A DNA stretch of 64,000 bases from Lachnospiraceae bacterium (GCA_017938145.1 JAGBCB010000012.1:1-64000); one strand, 5' to 3'; numbered from the stretch's first letter, positions 17,354 to 26,113 are shown. A program made the numbers and translations. The notes: generated from the sequence alone by a model not told the origin.

Positions 17354-17415
17354 ATGAGCAAAACAGAAAGTTGCGTAGCAACGGCTGACGGCTTTGCTGG
17401 CAGGTTTTGCGAATG
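17354..17415. repeat. Dispersed ~60-nt repeat, copy 1
   Basis: Nearly the same sequence occurs at 39927-39987, with about seven differences or gaps. Both contain GCAACGGCTGACGGC and small internal hairpins (GTTGCG/CGCAAC, GCCGGC). Both copies are intergenic and lie next to hairpin-rich DNA. No coding potential is seen. Confidence 0.75.
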
Positions 17416-17489
17416 CGGTGGCAGGTGTGGACAGTAACACTGAAATAATGTTATAATTATCATAAATCCATGTAGAAAGAGGTATCCCC

Positions 17490-18344
17490 ATGAAATATAT
17501 CGATTTACACGTTCACTCCACCGTCTCCGACGGTACCCTGTCCCCAACCGAACTGGTAGACCACGCCGTAGAACTTGGGCTTTCCGCCTTTGCCCTTACC
17601 GACCACGATACCATCCGGGGTGTTGCCGAGGCAAAGGAACGTGCCGCCTGGCACAAATCCCAAGGTCGCCCGATAGAAGTTTATTCCGGCGTAGAAATTT
17701 CCGCCGCCTATAAAAACAGAGACATCCATATTTTAGGACTTCTGGTAAATGAAAATGACGAAATATTAGACCGCATTTTAACTAACTTTCTGGAAAACCG
17801 TAACCGCAGAAACGAAAAAATGTTAGAAAAATTTGCAGAATACGGCATTGAACTTACCATGGAAGATTTAACCGAAGATGCTCCAAGCGCAGTTATCACC
17901 CGCGCCCACTTCGCCACCGCCCTGATGAAAAAAGGGCTGGTTTCTTCCGTACAGGAAGCCTTCGAAAAATACGTAGGCGATAATGGCCCCTGCTACATTC
18001 CAAGGGAATACATGTCTCCCGAACAGGCCATTTCCAGCATAAAAAAAGCAGGCGGCGTACCGGTACTGGCACACCCTCTGCTCTATAATCTTCCCCACGA
18101 CGAACTCTACGCCCTGGTAGACCGCCTCAAAAAAGCCGGACTCAAAGGCATCGAGGTTTATTACTCCAATAACCGCGGCCAGGATGAAGTCAACGTCAAA
18201 GCCCTCGCCAACCACTTCGGCCTTATTGCCACCGGAGGCTCCGACTTCCACGGCGCCGTCAAACCACACATCGAACTGGGCACCGGCCGTGGCAATTTAA
18301 AAATCCCGTACTCCGTATTAGAGAACGTGATAGCAGCGAAGTAA
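17490..18344 (+). CDS. PHP-domain phosphoesterase (TrpH/YciV-like)
   Basis: A 284-residue metal-dependent phosphoesterase of the PHP class. The N-terminal DLHVHSTVSDG (5-15) and LTDHDT (~35-40) motifs bind metals. Further His/Asp ligands occur in VLAHP (~190) and GGSDFHG (~248). Members of this subgroup include RNase AM (YciV/TrpH), which acts on 5' ends of RNA or on 3',5'-bisphosphonucleotides; which activity applies here is not decided. AGAAAGAGG precedes the ATG. It is convergent with yajC across a large palindrome. Confidence 0.9.
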   Translation: MKYIDLHVHSTVSDGTLSPTELVDHAVELGLSAFALTDHDTIRGVAEAKERAAWHKSQGRPIEVYSGVEISAAYKNRDIHILGLLVNENDEILDRILTNFLENRNRRNEKMLEKFAEYGIELTMEDLTEDAPSAVITRAHFATALMKKGLVSSVQEAFEKYVGDNGPCYIPREYMSPEQAISSIKKAGGVPVLAHPLLYNLPHDELYALVDRLKKAGLKGIEVYYSNNRGQDEVNVKALANHFGLIATGGSDFHGAVKPHIELGTGRGNLKIPYSVLENVIAAK

Positions 18345-18378
18345 ACTCCGCGTTCACACCATATTCAGACAACACTTG

Positions 18379-18675
18379 TAAAAGTTGAACCCTTATGAGA
18401 AGGATTAATTTCTTTGGCTTATCTTCAACATAAAAAGGGGCTGGAGCAAGATTCGATTTTTCTTCCTTTGCATATCCCGGTGTCCGACCTCTCAGCGGAC
18501 TGATGTTTGAATCTGGCAGACATGCAAATCTATTTTGCAATGTTTGACAGAGGCAAACAGCGGTCCGAGGAGGCAGGCGAACACGGATATCAAAGGAAGA
18601 AAAATCCTCTTGCCCAGCCCCTTATACTGTTAAAATAAATCGAAGAAATTACTCCTTCTCAGGCTTTTCTACTTC
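18379..18675. repeat. ~300-bp quasi-palindrome containing the mirrored yajC 3' end
   Basis: The sequence from 18379 rightwards matches the complement of the sequence from 18675 leftwards. The clear outer pair is AAGGGGCTGG (from 18435) with CCAGCCCCTT (to 18622). GATTTTTCTTCCTTTG and CGGTGTCCG blocks pair further in. The match continues outward into yajC: its last codons (TGAGAAGGAGTAA) have the mirror copy TGAGAAGGATTAA at about 18396-18408. The inner part also pairs (TGTTTG/CAAACA, ACATGCAAA/TTTGCAATGT), so the region would fold into one long rod. It also serves as the only terminator between the convergent genes. Confidence 0.8.
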
Positions 18676-18975
18676 CACAATTGCTGTCTTCTTCATTGGA
18701 ATACGGCAATTCTTGTTGTTACCGAATTCAACGATAACTACGTTTTCGTCTACGTTATCGATTACTACGCCGTAGAAACCGCTGGTAGTAAGTACACTGT
18801 CACCGATTTCGATGGAGTTTACCAGTTCGTCCTGCTTCTTCTGCTGCTTCTTCTGCGGACGGTAAATCATGAAGTAAATAAGTAAACCGAAGAATACAAT
18901 GTAAATGAGCATGCCACCCCACATACCGCCGGTAGGTGCTGCCTCTGCTACTGTTAAAACTGCTGTAAAATTCAT
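18649..18975 (-). CDS. yajC: Preprotein translocase accessory subunit YajC
   Basis: A 108-residue single-pass membrane protein that associates with SecDF/YidC at the Sec translocon. The N-terminal helix (~20-40) is followed by the conserved MIYRPQKKQQKK stretch and a small beta-rich cytoplasmic domain (GDSVLTTSGFYG...). The acidic/basic tail ends PEKPEKE-like. It lies 20 nt downstream of tgt, a common clostridial arrangement. The last codons are duplicated in mirror image across the downstream palindrome. Confidence 0.93.
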   Translation of the reverse strand: MNFTAVLTVAEAAPTGGMWGGMLIYIVFFGLLIYFMIYRPQKKQQKKQDELVNSIEIGDSVLTTSGFYGVVIDNVDENVVIVEFGNNKNCRIPMKKTAIVEVEKPEKE

Positions 18976-18995
18976 TATTTTTTCCTCTTTTCTTT

Positions 18996-20199
<1,204 letters not shown>

Positions 20200-20249
20200 C
20201 TAATTTTTCTATAAACTTTGGGATTTTACCCGATTTTTCCTGCACAGAA

Positions 20250-20288
20250 AAAGAGACTGCGGCAAAGCTGCCCGTTTGCAGTCTCTTT
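20250..20288. terminator. Terminator of the HPr-like gene
   Basis: AAAGAGACTGC (20250-20260) pairs with GCAGTCTCTTT (20278-20288), with further A/T tracts either side. Confidence 0.78.
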
Positions 20289-20333
20289 CTCCTATGTTTG
20301 TCTTTTTTGATTGCAATTTGTTTTGCCGGACTC

Positions 20334-20561
20334 TTATACTACTGCATACTTTTCCAACATCTTTTCAAACTCACTGTTACTTCCCTGACTGAAAATCATT
20401 ACCGGGTGGGATAAGAGGCTTAACACTCCTAAAAAAGATTTTGCATCTACAATCACCTTGTTGAATCTCATGTCGATGTCGAAGTCACATTCGGATGCCG
20501 CAGTAACGAATTCCTGTGCTTCCTCCGGTGCAGTAAGCTTGATTAACTTTCTTGCTTCCAT
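20334..20561 (-). CDS. HPr-like protein lacking the phosphorylatable histidine
   Basis: A 75-residue protein with the HPr fold pattern. The regulatory Ser region is recognisable (AKSFLGVLSL, Ser42, matching HPr Ser46). The active-site segment normally GxHARPA reads KLTAPEEAQEF, with no His. It therefore cannot pass phosphate in the PTS by the usual chemistry. This resembles the logic of Crh in Bacillus, which keeps Ser46 only, and a regulatory role is inferred. A GAGGAG site precedes the ATG. It has its own promoter and terminator. Homology is recognised by pattern only. Confidence 0.75.
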   Translation of the reverse strand: MEARKLIKLTAPEEAQEFVTAASECDFDIDMRFNKVIVDAKSFLGVLSLLSHPVMIFSQGSNSEFEKMLEKYAVV

Positions 20562-20668
20562 AATTGACTCTCCTCATTATAAAATAATGACCCATCATTA
20601 TATAGTGTCCTGGTGACACCCAGCAGCTTTCAAATTTTCGTAAACTTTCGTTCTGCTGTCCATAGGAA

Positions 20669-20697
20669 GTTATACCACGAAGAAACAAATTCGTCAA
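20669..20697 (-). promoter_or_regulatory. Sigma-A promoter of the HPr-like gene
   Basis: TTGACG (20692-20697) and TATAAC (20669-20674) with a 17-nt spacer, followed by a leader of roughly 100 nt before the ATG. Confidence 0.75.
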
Positions 20698-20752
20698 CTA
20701 AAATTTGCTAATCATTCTATTAATTAAAAATAGTAGTTCGCTTTATGGGCAC

Positions 20753-20782
20753 AAAAAAAGCCTTGAACTTTCATTCAAGGCT
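20753..20782 (-). terminator. Probable original terminator of tRNA-Trp
   Basis: Read on the minus strand, AGCCTTGAA/TTCAAGGCT closes a 6-nt loop and is followed by seven T. It directly adjoins the tRNA-derived att repeat at 20783-20808. Before insertion of the element it would have stood just behind the tRNA-Trp gene. Confidence 0.8.
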
Positions 20783-20808
20783 AACAGGGGATGAGAGAAT
20801 CGAACTCC
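20783..20808. repeat. Left attachment site (tRNA-Trp 3' fragment)
   Basis: A 26-bp copy of the tRNA-Trp 3' end including AGGGGATGAGAG and the T-arm. It is identical to 29718-29743, and the sequences diverge immediately on both sides. Confidence 0.88.
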
Positions 20809-20883
20809 GATTCCCTTGTCCTCTATTTTCCCTTCAAGCCCTTTATTCGAGCCACTTTTTCGCATATTTATTATGCGATTTTT

Positions 20884-20910
20884 GTGTTAATTTGTGTTAA
20901 CACTTAACAC
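20884..20910. promoter_or_regulatory. Putative integrase arm-type sites, left end
   Basis: GTGTTAA occurs at 20884-20890 and 20894-20900, with inverted TTAACAC at 20904-20910. The same GTGTTAA pairs occur at the right end (29653-29671). Such short repeats near both ends are typical binding sites for the N-terminal domain of tyrosine integrases. The last one overlaps the integrase stop codon. Confidence 0.6.
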
Positions 20911-22142
20911 GACAGTGCTTTACTAATCTGCTCATATTTTGCACTGCTATCTTTGTTACAAAAATAGTAGCTCTTGCGTGTTGTGGCAATATCCTTATGA
21001 CCCATTTGTTCTGCAACAATACTATCATCCACATCATTATCAAGCAGAGTTGTACTATACGTTTTTCGGATTTTGTGCATTGACCTGCGTGGAATCCTCA
21101 AGTCATCACACACACGGTCTAAACGGCGGTTAAAAGCATTAGCACGGATACGCTTTCCTGATTCCATGAACATATACTCACCATGCGGATTTAATGCACG
21201 AATTGCTTCGATGATTTCTAAAGTCATTTCCGGGATAATCAGATAGCGGTCTCCGGCTTCCGTCTTAGGATATTCTCTCACTTCACAAATACGCTCATTC
21301 TTCTCCTCATCTTTGTAACTAATTTCTGTTCTCTGAACATGTAGCGTCCGTCCATTCTGCGCCACATCTTCAAACTTCAAAGCGCTCAATTCTCCTACAC
21401 GTACACCTGTTTGAAATACCAATAGCAAACCCAAATCTCGTATCTTTGCCCTGTTACTCAAATAAGAGGTAACTAATCGCTTTTCTGACTCGCTGAAAAC
21501 CTCTTTTTCCTTCACCACAACTTTTTTCCGAAAAGCCTTTCTGGAAAGGTTTAAATCTCCAAAGAAAGTCGTAATACTAATATCAGTATATTTCTTTTTC
21601 TTTGCGTATGTAAACACCCCTCGCAAAACAGTTCGCATATTTGCATATGTTTTTGCCGTCATACTGAAATTTTTGATTGTGGATTTAACGAAAATTTCCA
21701 AATCAGTTTCGGTAATAAGTCGCATCTTTTTCTGGCACAAAATACAGTCTTTCGTGAAATACTTTTTAAAGTCATTCAGATACTTCACATAAGACTGATT
21801 GGAAATCTCACCATATGTAAGACGTTCTTTGTTCCACTCCATAAAGACACTTTCCAGATAAGGCTCTTCTTCCTTATCCTTATAGAACTTTATTACGAGT
21901 TTTTCAATATCCTCCTGCGTAGTTCTAACTTTCAGAACATACCCCCGCGGAGAACTTTCATCGTCCAGATATGTGTTCCATTTACCATTTGCACCTTGCC
22001 AAATCCTGTGGTTATGCATTTCCAGATATTTTTGATTCTTCATTCTCTCAATCTGCATTTGCATATCTGCGAGGTCTATTTTATTACATTCCACTGCATA
22101 TTTCAAGACCTCGTTTGCATCAATCAACGTTAAATCTTCCAA
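20904..22142 (-). CDS. Tyrosine integrase of the tRNA-Trp element
   Basis: A 412-residue site-specific recombinase. The N-terminal arm-binding/SAM-like core-binding domains span ~70-200. The catalytic domain (~215-405) shows Arg in TGVRVGELSAL, HKIRKT (HxxR), GHKDIATT and the Tyr nucleophile in KSYYF. It starts with TTG at 22142 with GGGG a suitable distance upstream; the next in-frame ATG would remove about 26 residues. Its 3' end lies about 95 bp inside the left att site, the standard position. A perfect 17-bp palindrome lies just upstream (22160-22176). Confidence 0.92.
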   Translation of the reverse strand: MEDLTLIDANEVLKYAVECNKIDLADMQMQIERMKNQKYLEMHNHRIWQGANGKWNTYLDDESSPRGYVLKVRTTQEDIEKLVIKFYKDKEEEPYLESVFMEWNKERLTYGEISNQSYVKYLNDFKKYFTKDCILCQKKMRLITETDLEIFVKSTIKNFSMTAKTYANMRTVLRGVFTYAKKKKYTDISITTFFGDLNLSRKAFRKKVVVKEKEVFSESEKRLVTSYLSNRAKIRDLGLLLVFQTGVRVGELSALKFEDVAQNGRTLHVQRTEISYKDEEKNERICEVREYPKTEAGDRYLIIPEMTLEIIEAIRALNPHGEYMFMESGKRIRANAFNRRLDRVCDDLRIPRRSMHKIRKTYSTTLLDNDVDDSIVAEQMGHKDIATTRKSYYFCNKDSSAKYEQISKALSC

Positions 22143-22159
22143 ATACTAACCCCATTTCG

Positions 22160-22176
22160 TAGAAATTATTTCTACT
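22160..22176. promoter_or_regulatory. 17-bp perfect palindrome upstream of integrase
   Basis: GTAGAAATTATTTCTAC is symmetric around its central base and lies about 18 bp before the integrase start. It is a likely operator or an ancillary binding site; the factor is unknown. Confidence 0.5.
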
Positions 22177-22232
22177 ATTATGTGGATTAATAACACAACC
22201 ATCGTGTTTTTAAATTAGTCTCATAAAATGCA

Positions 22233-22261
22233 AAAGGCGCTTTATATTGCCAAGCGCCTTT
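22233..22261 (-). terminator. Terminator after the lipoprotein gene
   Basis: AAAGGCGCTT (22233-22242) pairs with AAGCGCCTTT (22252-22261) across a 9-nt loop. It lies between the lipoprotein stop and the integrase start. Confidence 0.75.
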
Positions 22262-22325
22262 GTTTCAGTTACTATTAAATTTTCAAAATATAACCTGCCT
22301 ATTTTATATTATATATTCTTTTTAC

Positions 22326-23039
22326 TTAATTCTCCTTTGCATTATGAAGTTCTATCTTCCAAATCTCACCAGTTTCAAGTTCGATTACCACCTCATAATG
22401 TGTGCTATACGAAAGCCATACATCTCCCTGCTCATCTATATAAGGTTCTACCATATAATATAAACTCAAATAATCAAATATGTTCTGACCATGGATACCA
22501 TCTTCTTCTTTATATGGCGTGCCCCATTTTTCTGTTAAAGCATCTAAGGTCATTCCCTTAGTTAAACCCTTTGCAAAAAATATCCCCTCATTCCTCGCTG
22601 CTCCTCCAGTAACTATACATTTGTTTAGCGTTATACGTTCAGTATCTGATTGGTTCTCACAATGAAATGTGCCTATGACATCATTTAACTTAAAGTCTAC
22701 ATACTCAAAGCTTTCTATCAAGCCGGTTTCTTTATAGTCATCATAAATCACAGCTCCTTTGTCTAATAAATCTTGTACTGTAAATGGAAACTCCAAAATT
22801 TCTCCACCAAACTGTATACGAGTGGAAGATAGCTCGTCAGAAAGAATTTCTTCTCTTGGCTCTGTCATATATTTTAGATTTTCATTTTCTTCTTGTACTG
22901 CTTCATTCTCCACTTCATTATTTGTTTCATGATTGATTGGTGTCTTTTTTTCCTGCTCTTGATTTTCTCCACTACATCCTACCAAACTATACATACCTAA
23001 GATGCATGCTCCTAACATCACTACTTTTTTAACTCGCAT
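22326..23039 (-). CDS. Element-borne lipoprotein of unknown function
   Basis: A 237-residue protein with a lipoprotein signal: basic start, hydrophobic core and Cys in LVGCSG (~22). An Asn/Glu-rich spacer (~25-65) is followed by a globular domain without a family I can name. GGAGGAAATT precedes the ATG. It lies 41 nt after the zinc-ribbon gene and probably shares its promoter. Cargo or surface-exclusion roles are possible but unsupported. Confidence 0.7.
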   Translation of the reverse strand: MRVKKVVMLGACILGMYSLVGCSGENQEQEKKTPINHETNNEVENEAVQEENENLKYMTEPREEILSDELSSTRIQFGGEILEFPFTVQDLLDKGAVIYDDYKETGLIESFEYVDFKLNDVIGTFHCENQSDTERITLNKCIVTGGAARNEGIFFAKGLTKGMTLDALTEKWGTPYKEEDGIHGQNIFDYLSLYYMVEPYIDEQGDVWLSYSTHYEVVIELETGEIWKIELHNAKEN

Positions 23040-23080
23040 TATAATTTCCTCCTATTTATAATCCTATTATCACTTCTACT

Positions 23081-23914
23081 CTAAATCTCCTCAATCGAAC
23101 CCAAAAACTCCGTAATCACATCAATCTGACTACTTAACAGTTTAAGCTTTTCTGCCACCTGCTTATCATGAGCGTAAGCATTGACTGCTTCTTTCAACGT
23201 ATCTACTCTGCTACTATTATAAAGGTCTACAAAATAACTGATTGCTCCCGAATAACGATACTTCTTTGGCACATACATCAACTTATCTTTTTCTGCAAAG
23301 CAGACCGCATCACGTTCTTTCAATAAATCATCACGCATATTCTCTAACGCATCTGCTTTCTTAAGATTCTCTTTATAGGTAATCCTTTTATAAATTTGTC
23401 CATATGTCAGTTTCCATATGATTCTAAAGACAAAAGTAAGTAAGACTGGAAATAAAAACATAAAAGAATATCCCAACAAAAAACTATAATCTAATATCTT
23501 CTCTTGAAATCCTACTATCGCACCAAGTGGAAAACCCACTACAGTAGCTACTACAATTGACAGACACCCATGTGCAATTTCTGCATTTTTTTCATCTCTC
23601 AAATAAGCTATCTGTTCATCGCACGATTTGATGCTTTCTGTCAATCCCTCTATTTTCTTTACAGGAGCAATCAACTCCGCATACACGGAAAATAATTTAT
23701 TTTGACTCCTTCTATCCGCAAAAAGTTCTGAATTAACACGCTCCGAAAATTGGTTCTGCACGGTGATATTTTCAAATTTTGCAGACACCGGAGCATTGTT
23801 TTCAAATTCCTCCTCTTTTACAACTACCAAATCACCATTTCTTATTCGTGTCCCACACTTACTACAAAACTGAACTCCATCGGGCAATTCATACCCACAA
23901 TTGGAACAAAACAC
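23081..23914 (-). CDS. Zinc-ribbon membrane protein
   Basis: A 277-residue protein beginning with a zinc ribbon (CSNCGYELPDGVQFCSKCG, residues 3-21). Then come a linker, a possible coiled segment (~85-110) and two hydrophobic helices (~118-136 and ~143-166), with a helical C-terminal half. The start is GTG at 23914 with AGGAGGAG upstream. It is transcribed from a consensus promoter overlapped by a candidate XRE operator, divergent from the XRE gene. The function is not recognised. Confidence 0.75.
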   Translation of the reverse strand: MFCSNCGYELPDGVQFCSKCGTRIRNGDLVVVKEEEFENNAPVSAKFENITVQNQFSERVNSELFADRRSQNKLFSVYAELIAPVKKIEGLTESIKSCDEQIAYLRDEKNAEIAHGCLSIVVATVVGFPLGAIVGFQEKILDYSFLLGYSFMFLFPVLLTFVFRIIWKLTYGQIYKRITYKENLKKADALENMRDDLLKERDAVCFAEKDKLMYVPKKYRYSGAISYFVDLYNSSRVDTLKEAVNAYAHDKQVAEKLKLLSSQIDVITEFLGSIEEI

Positions 23915-23948
23915 GCTCGTCTCCTCCTTTGTTTTTGTGAATAACTTT

Positions 23949-23995
23949 AGTTACTTTTCGTAGATAATTATAGTAACTTGTGAGGTTTTTGTCAA
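23949..23995 (-). promoter_or_regulatory. Divergent promoter region with candidate XRE operator
   Basis: On the minus strand TTGACA (23990-23995) and TATAAT (23967-23972) have a 17-nt spacer, a full consensus promoter for the zinc-ribbon gene. AGTTACT (23949-23955) and its complement AGTAACT (23972-23978) flank and overlap the -10 box. An inverted repeat at this place, beside a divergent XRE gene, suggests repressor binding. Confidence 0.72.
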
Positions 23996-24022
23996 TGTTA
24001 TATGATAACTATGGTGATGAAT

Positions 24023-24358
24023 ATGAATAGTAACTTTAATATCGGAAATCGTTTACAGACTTTACGGACAGGTTTAGGATTAAGTCAAGAACAAATTGCA
24101 CTACGTGCAGGAATTACCACCACTTACTATGGACAGGTTGAACGTAATCTCAAAAATCCAACCATTCAAGTAATTGAAAAAATTTGCGATGCCATGAATA
24201 TTTCATTAGAAGATTTTTTTCATTCAGAAGCAATCGGACACGACTACGACCAACTCACAGAAAAAATCCTTCTTTTGCTCCGTTCCTGTACCGATTTAGA
24301 AAAGACAACTATATATAATATTATTTTACAGATTCAACTGTTACAAAACAATAAATGA
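24023..24358 (+). CDS. XRE-family transcriptional regulator
   Basis: About 111 residues. The helix-turn-helix spans ~5-62 with LSQEQIALRAGITTTYYGQVER and NPTIQVIEKICDAM; the C-terminus is helical. Four in-frame ATGs occur at 24002, 24011, 24017 and 24023. The last is preferred because GGTG lies about 6 nt upstream; the others have no site. It is divergent from the zinc-ribbon gene and probably represses it and itself. Confidence 0.85.
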   Translation: MNSNFNIGNRLQTLRTGLGLSQEQIALRAGITTTYYGQVERNLKNPTIQVIEKICDAMNISLEDFFHSEAIGHDYDQLTEKILLLLRSCTDLEKTTIYNIILQIQLLQNNK

Positions 24359-24373
24359 TGTGTATAAAGACCA

Positions 24374-24415
24374 AAAGCGATATGCCCCGATTAACATTCC
24401 CTTGCATATCGCTTT
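24374..24415. terminator. Terminator between XRE gene and relaxase gene
   Basis: AAAGCGATATGC (24374-24385) pairs with GCATATCGCTTT (24404-24415). It serves both convergent genes. Confidence 0.75.
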
Positions 24416-24423
24416 CTTTGTAT

Positions 24424-25602
24424 TTACCTTCTTATTTTTATTCTTTGAGCATTGCTTTCATGTTCGCATTCTCGCTTCGTATATTCGTAAGCTCTGCTTG
24501 TAACTTCCAAAAATCCTGTTGCAAGCCCTCCCATTCGATTTCCATATTCTGATATTTTTGCTCCTGCAGTTCCAACGCCTGCAGATCTGCAAAAAGTTCC
24601 TGCGTCAACCGTTGATATTCTAACAACAGTTCGCACAATCCCTGCACCAAATCCTTCTTCACCAATGCTTCTTTTTTCGTCATGTAATGCCCTCCATTCT
24701 GCAATTTTTTCTTTGAAATCATCCAAAGCGTTCTTTGCCTTTTCAAAAAACTCTCTGGATTTTTCAAAGAAAGAATTTAGTTCCCTACGTTCTTCATTCT
24801 CCCTTTTCTGCCACGTCTGAATACCTCTTTTTTCTGCTTCCCTTGCTTTTGCTCCCTCATGTACCTCTGGTATACGGTCAATAATGCCACGTTCCGCATA
24901 CGAACGATAATCCATCCGGTTTTCCTGCGTAAGATACTGATTGCAAAATTCTGCCCATTCTTTTTTTAATTCCTGTAGCTTCTCTTTTGTGTTCCACGGA
25001 TTATTCTGCACAGTAATTCTTTGCCATAACAATTCCCTGCTTTCCCTGCCGTTTCGATTTCGCACACGAACCTTTTGCTCCCCTGTTACTTCGTCAATCT
25101 CTGGAATTTTATTCCCCTGTTCATCCAGTGCATACACTTTCTTTTCCATTGCCATCCACTGCCCATTTTCACCGATTGCACGAACCGGACATAGTACATG
25201 CAAATGATGATTTCCGCTTTTTTCATGGTAAGCAAAATCCACAATCAATCCTTTGTCTGCAAAAGTCTTTTGCAAATATTCTCTTGACCGTTCAATTACT
25301 TCCTCACGACTCCACTCATTTGGAACAGCAATTACAAATTGTCGGGCAAATCTGCTATTCGCTTTATTCTGTGAAGCTTCCACCGCATTCCATAACTTTT
25401 CCCTGTTTTGATAGTCCATTGGCGCATTTCTTGGCAAAAGAATTTCTGTATACACAACCTCTTCTTTCACCCTATACGAAAAAGTCATTCCCAAGCGTTC
25501 ATCATAAAGTTGCTCCGCTGCTTGATATGCCGCTGCTGCCACCGCACACTTGCCGGAACTTGCTTTCACTATACTTGTTCTTATTGTGAAATTCGTAGCC
25601 AT
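24424..25602 (-). CDS. MobA/MobL-family relaxase
   Basis: A 392-residue DNA-nicking protein for mobilization. The N-terminal domain (MATNFTIRTSIVKASSGKCA, AAAYQAA) and the HLHVLCPVR metal-binding His motif (~150) are those of MobQ/MobL relaxases. Start 25602 follows a perfect AGGAGGTGG; longer in-frame versions lack a site. The last ~85 residues have unusual composition and overlap a better-looking 81-codon gene in another frame (24438-24683). The end of this frame may therefore be an accidental extension or the product of a frameshift. A probable oriT lies directly upstream. Confidence 0.88.
   Translation of the reverse strand: MATNFTIRTSIVKASSGKCAVAAAAYQAAEQLYDERLGMTFSYRVKEEVVYTEILLPRNAPMDYQNREKLWNAVEASQNKANSRFARQFVIAVPNEWSREEVIERSREYLQKTFADKGLIVDFAYHEKSGNHHLHVLCPVRAIGENGQWMAMEKKVYALDEQGNKIPEIDEVTGEQKVRVRNRNGRESRELLWQRITVQNNPWNTKEKLQELKKEWAEFCNQYLTQENRMDYRSYAERGIIDRIPEVHEGAKAREAEKRGIQTWQKRENEERRELNSFFEKSREFFEKAKNALDDFKEKIAEWRALHDEKRSIGEEGFGAGIVRTVVRISTVDAGTFCRSAGVGTAGAKISEYGNRMGGLATGFLEVTSRAYEYTKRECEHESNAQRIKIRR
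24438..24683 (-). CDS. Small coiled-coil protein nested in the relaxase 3' end
   Basis: An 81-residue open frame (MTKKEALVKK...) entirely inside the relaxase frame but in a different frame. GGAGGG lies 6 nt before the ATG. The product has Leu/Glu/Gln heptads (~15-78) consistent with a coiled coil, and its codons look natural, unlike the overlapping relaxase tail. It may be a mobilization accessory factor. The family is not recognised. Confidence 0.6.
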   Translation of the reverse strand: MTKKEALVKKDLVQGLCELLLEYQRLTQELFADLQALELQEQKYQNMEIEWEGLQQDFWKLQAELTNIRSENANMKAMLKE

Positions 25603-25639
25603 ACAACCACCTCCTAAAAAACAATCCTTGCTGTCTGCA

Positions 25640-25735
25640 AACCGCCCTCTGCGTAAGAGCGCAATACAAGAGATGGGCTCTGCCCGTCTGTATTGCGCCC
25701 TCCCCTTTAGGAGAGGGACAGCATAAACCACCCCT
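25640..25735. other. Probable origin of transfer (oriT)
   Basis: It lies between the relaxase and its upstream accessory gene. GCGCAATACA (25659-25668) and TGTATTGCGC (25689-25698) form an inverted repeat around a GGGC/GCCC hairpin. The right arm is followed by CCTCCCC, so TTGCGCCCTCCC resembles the RSF1010/MobQ nic region (core TGCGCCCT). No open frame covers it. The nick position is inferred from the resemblance only. Confidence 0.6.
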
Positions 25736-25756
25736 CGCAGACTAATTTTTCTCTTG

Positions 25757-26092
25757 CTACAACTCCGGTACTGGAAGCTCCTCTGTAACGTTTGTCGTTT
25801 CTGGCTTTTCTTTTCCTAAAGCTCTTGAAAAATAGTGTCCTTTTTGTTCCTGCATCAGCAACCAATCCTGCAACAGCGGAAGCATTTCTTTTTCAATCGG
25901 GCTTCCTACTACCGCTTCACACACTGCCCCAATTTCAATCAAACGGTGCGTTCTTCTTTTTCTTTCCGCTTCGCTCTGTTTTGCCTGTAATGCCTTTAAT
26001 TGTGCTTCATACTGCTTTGCACGTTTTAACATTTCTTGAAGCTGTTTTTCTTTAGCTTCTACTCTCTGCTCCATTGTCTTTTTACTGCTCAT
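25757..26092 (-). CDS. Relaxosome accessory protein (MobC/DUF3847-like)
   Basis: A 111-residue basic, helical protein with KQYEAQLKALQAKQSEAERK and RRTHRLIEIGAV, the pattern of DUF3847-type proteins encoded beside MobA/MobL relaxases in clostridial elements. The N-terminal half is probably coiled coil. A GGAGG site precedes the ATG. It sits between the coupling protein gene and oriT, consistent with helping the relaxase bind oriT. Confidence 0.78.
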   Translation of the reverse strand: MSSKKTMEQRVEAKEKQLQEMLKRAKQYEAQLKALQAKQSEAERKRRTHRLIEIGAVCEAVVGSPIEKEMLPLLQDWLLMQEQKGHYFSRALGKEKPETTNVTEELPVPEL

Positions 26093-26113
26093 GTAATTTT
26101 ATCCTCCTGCATT

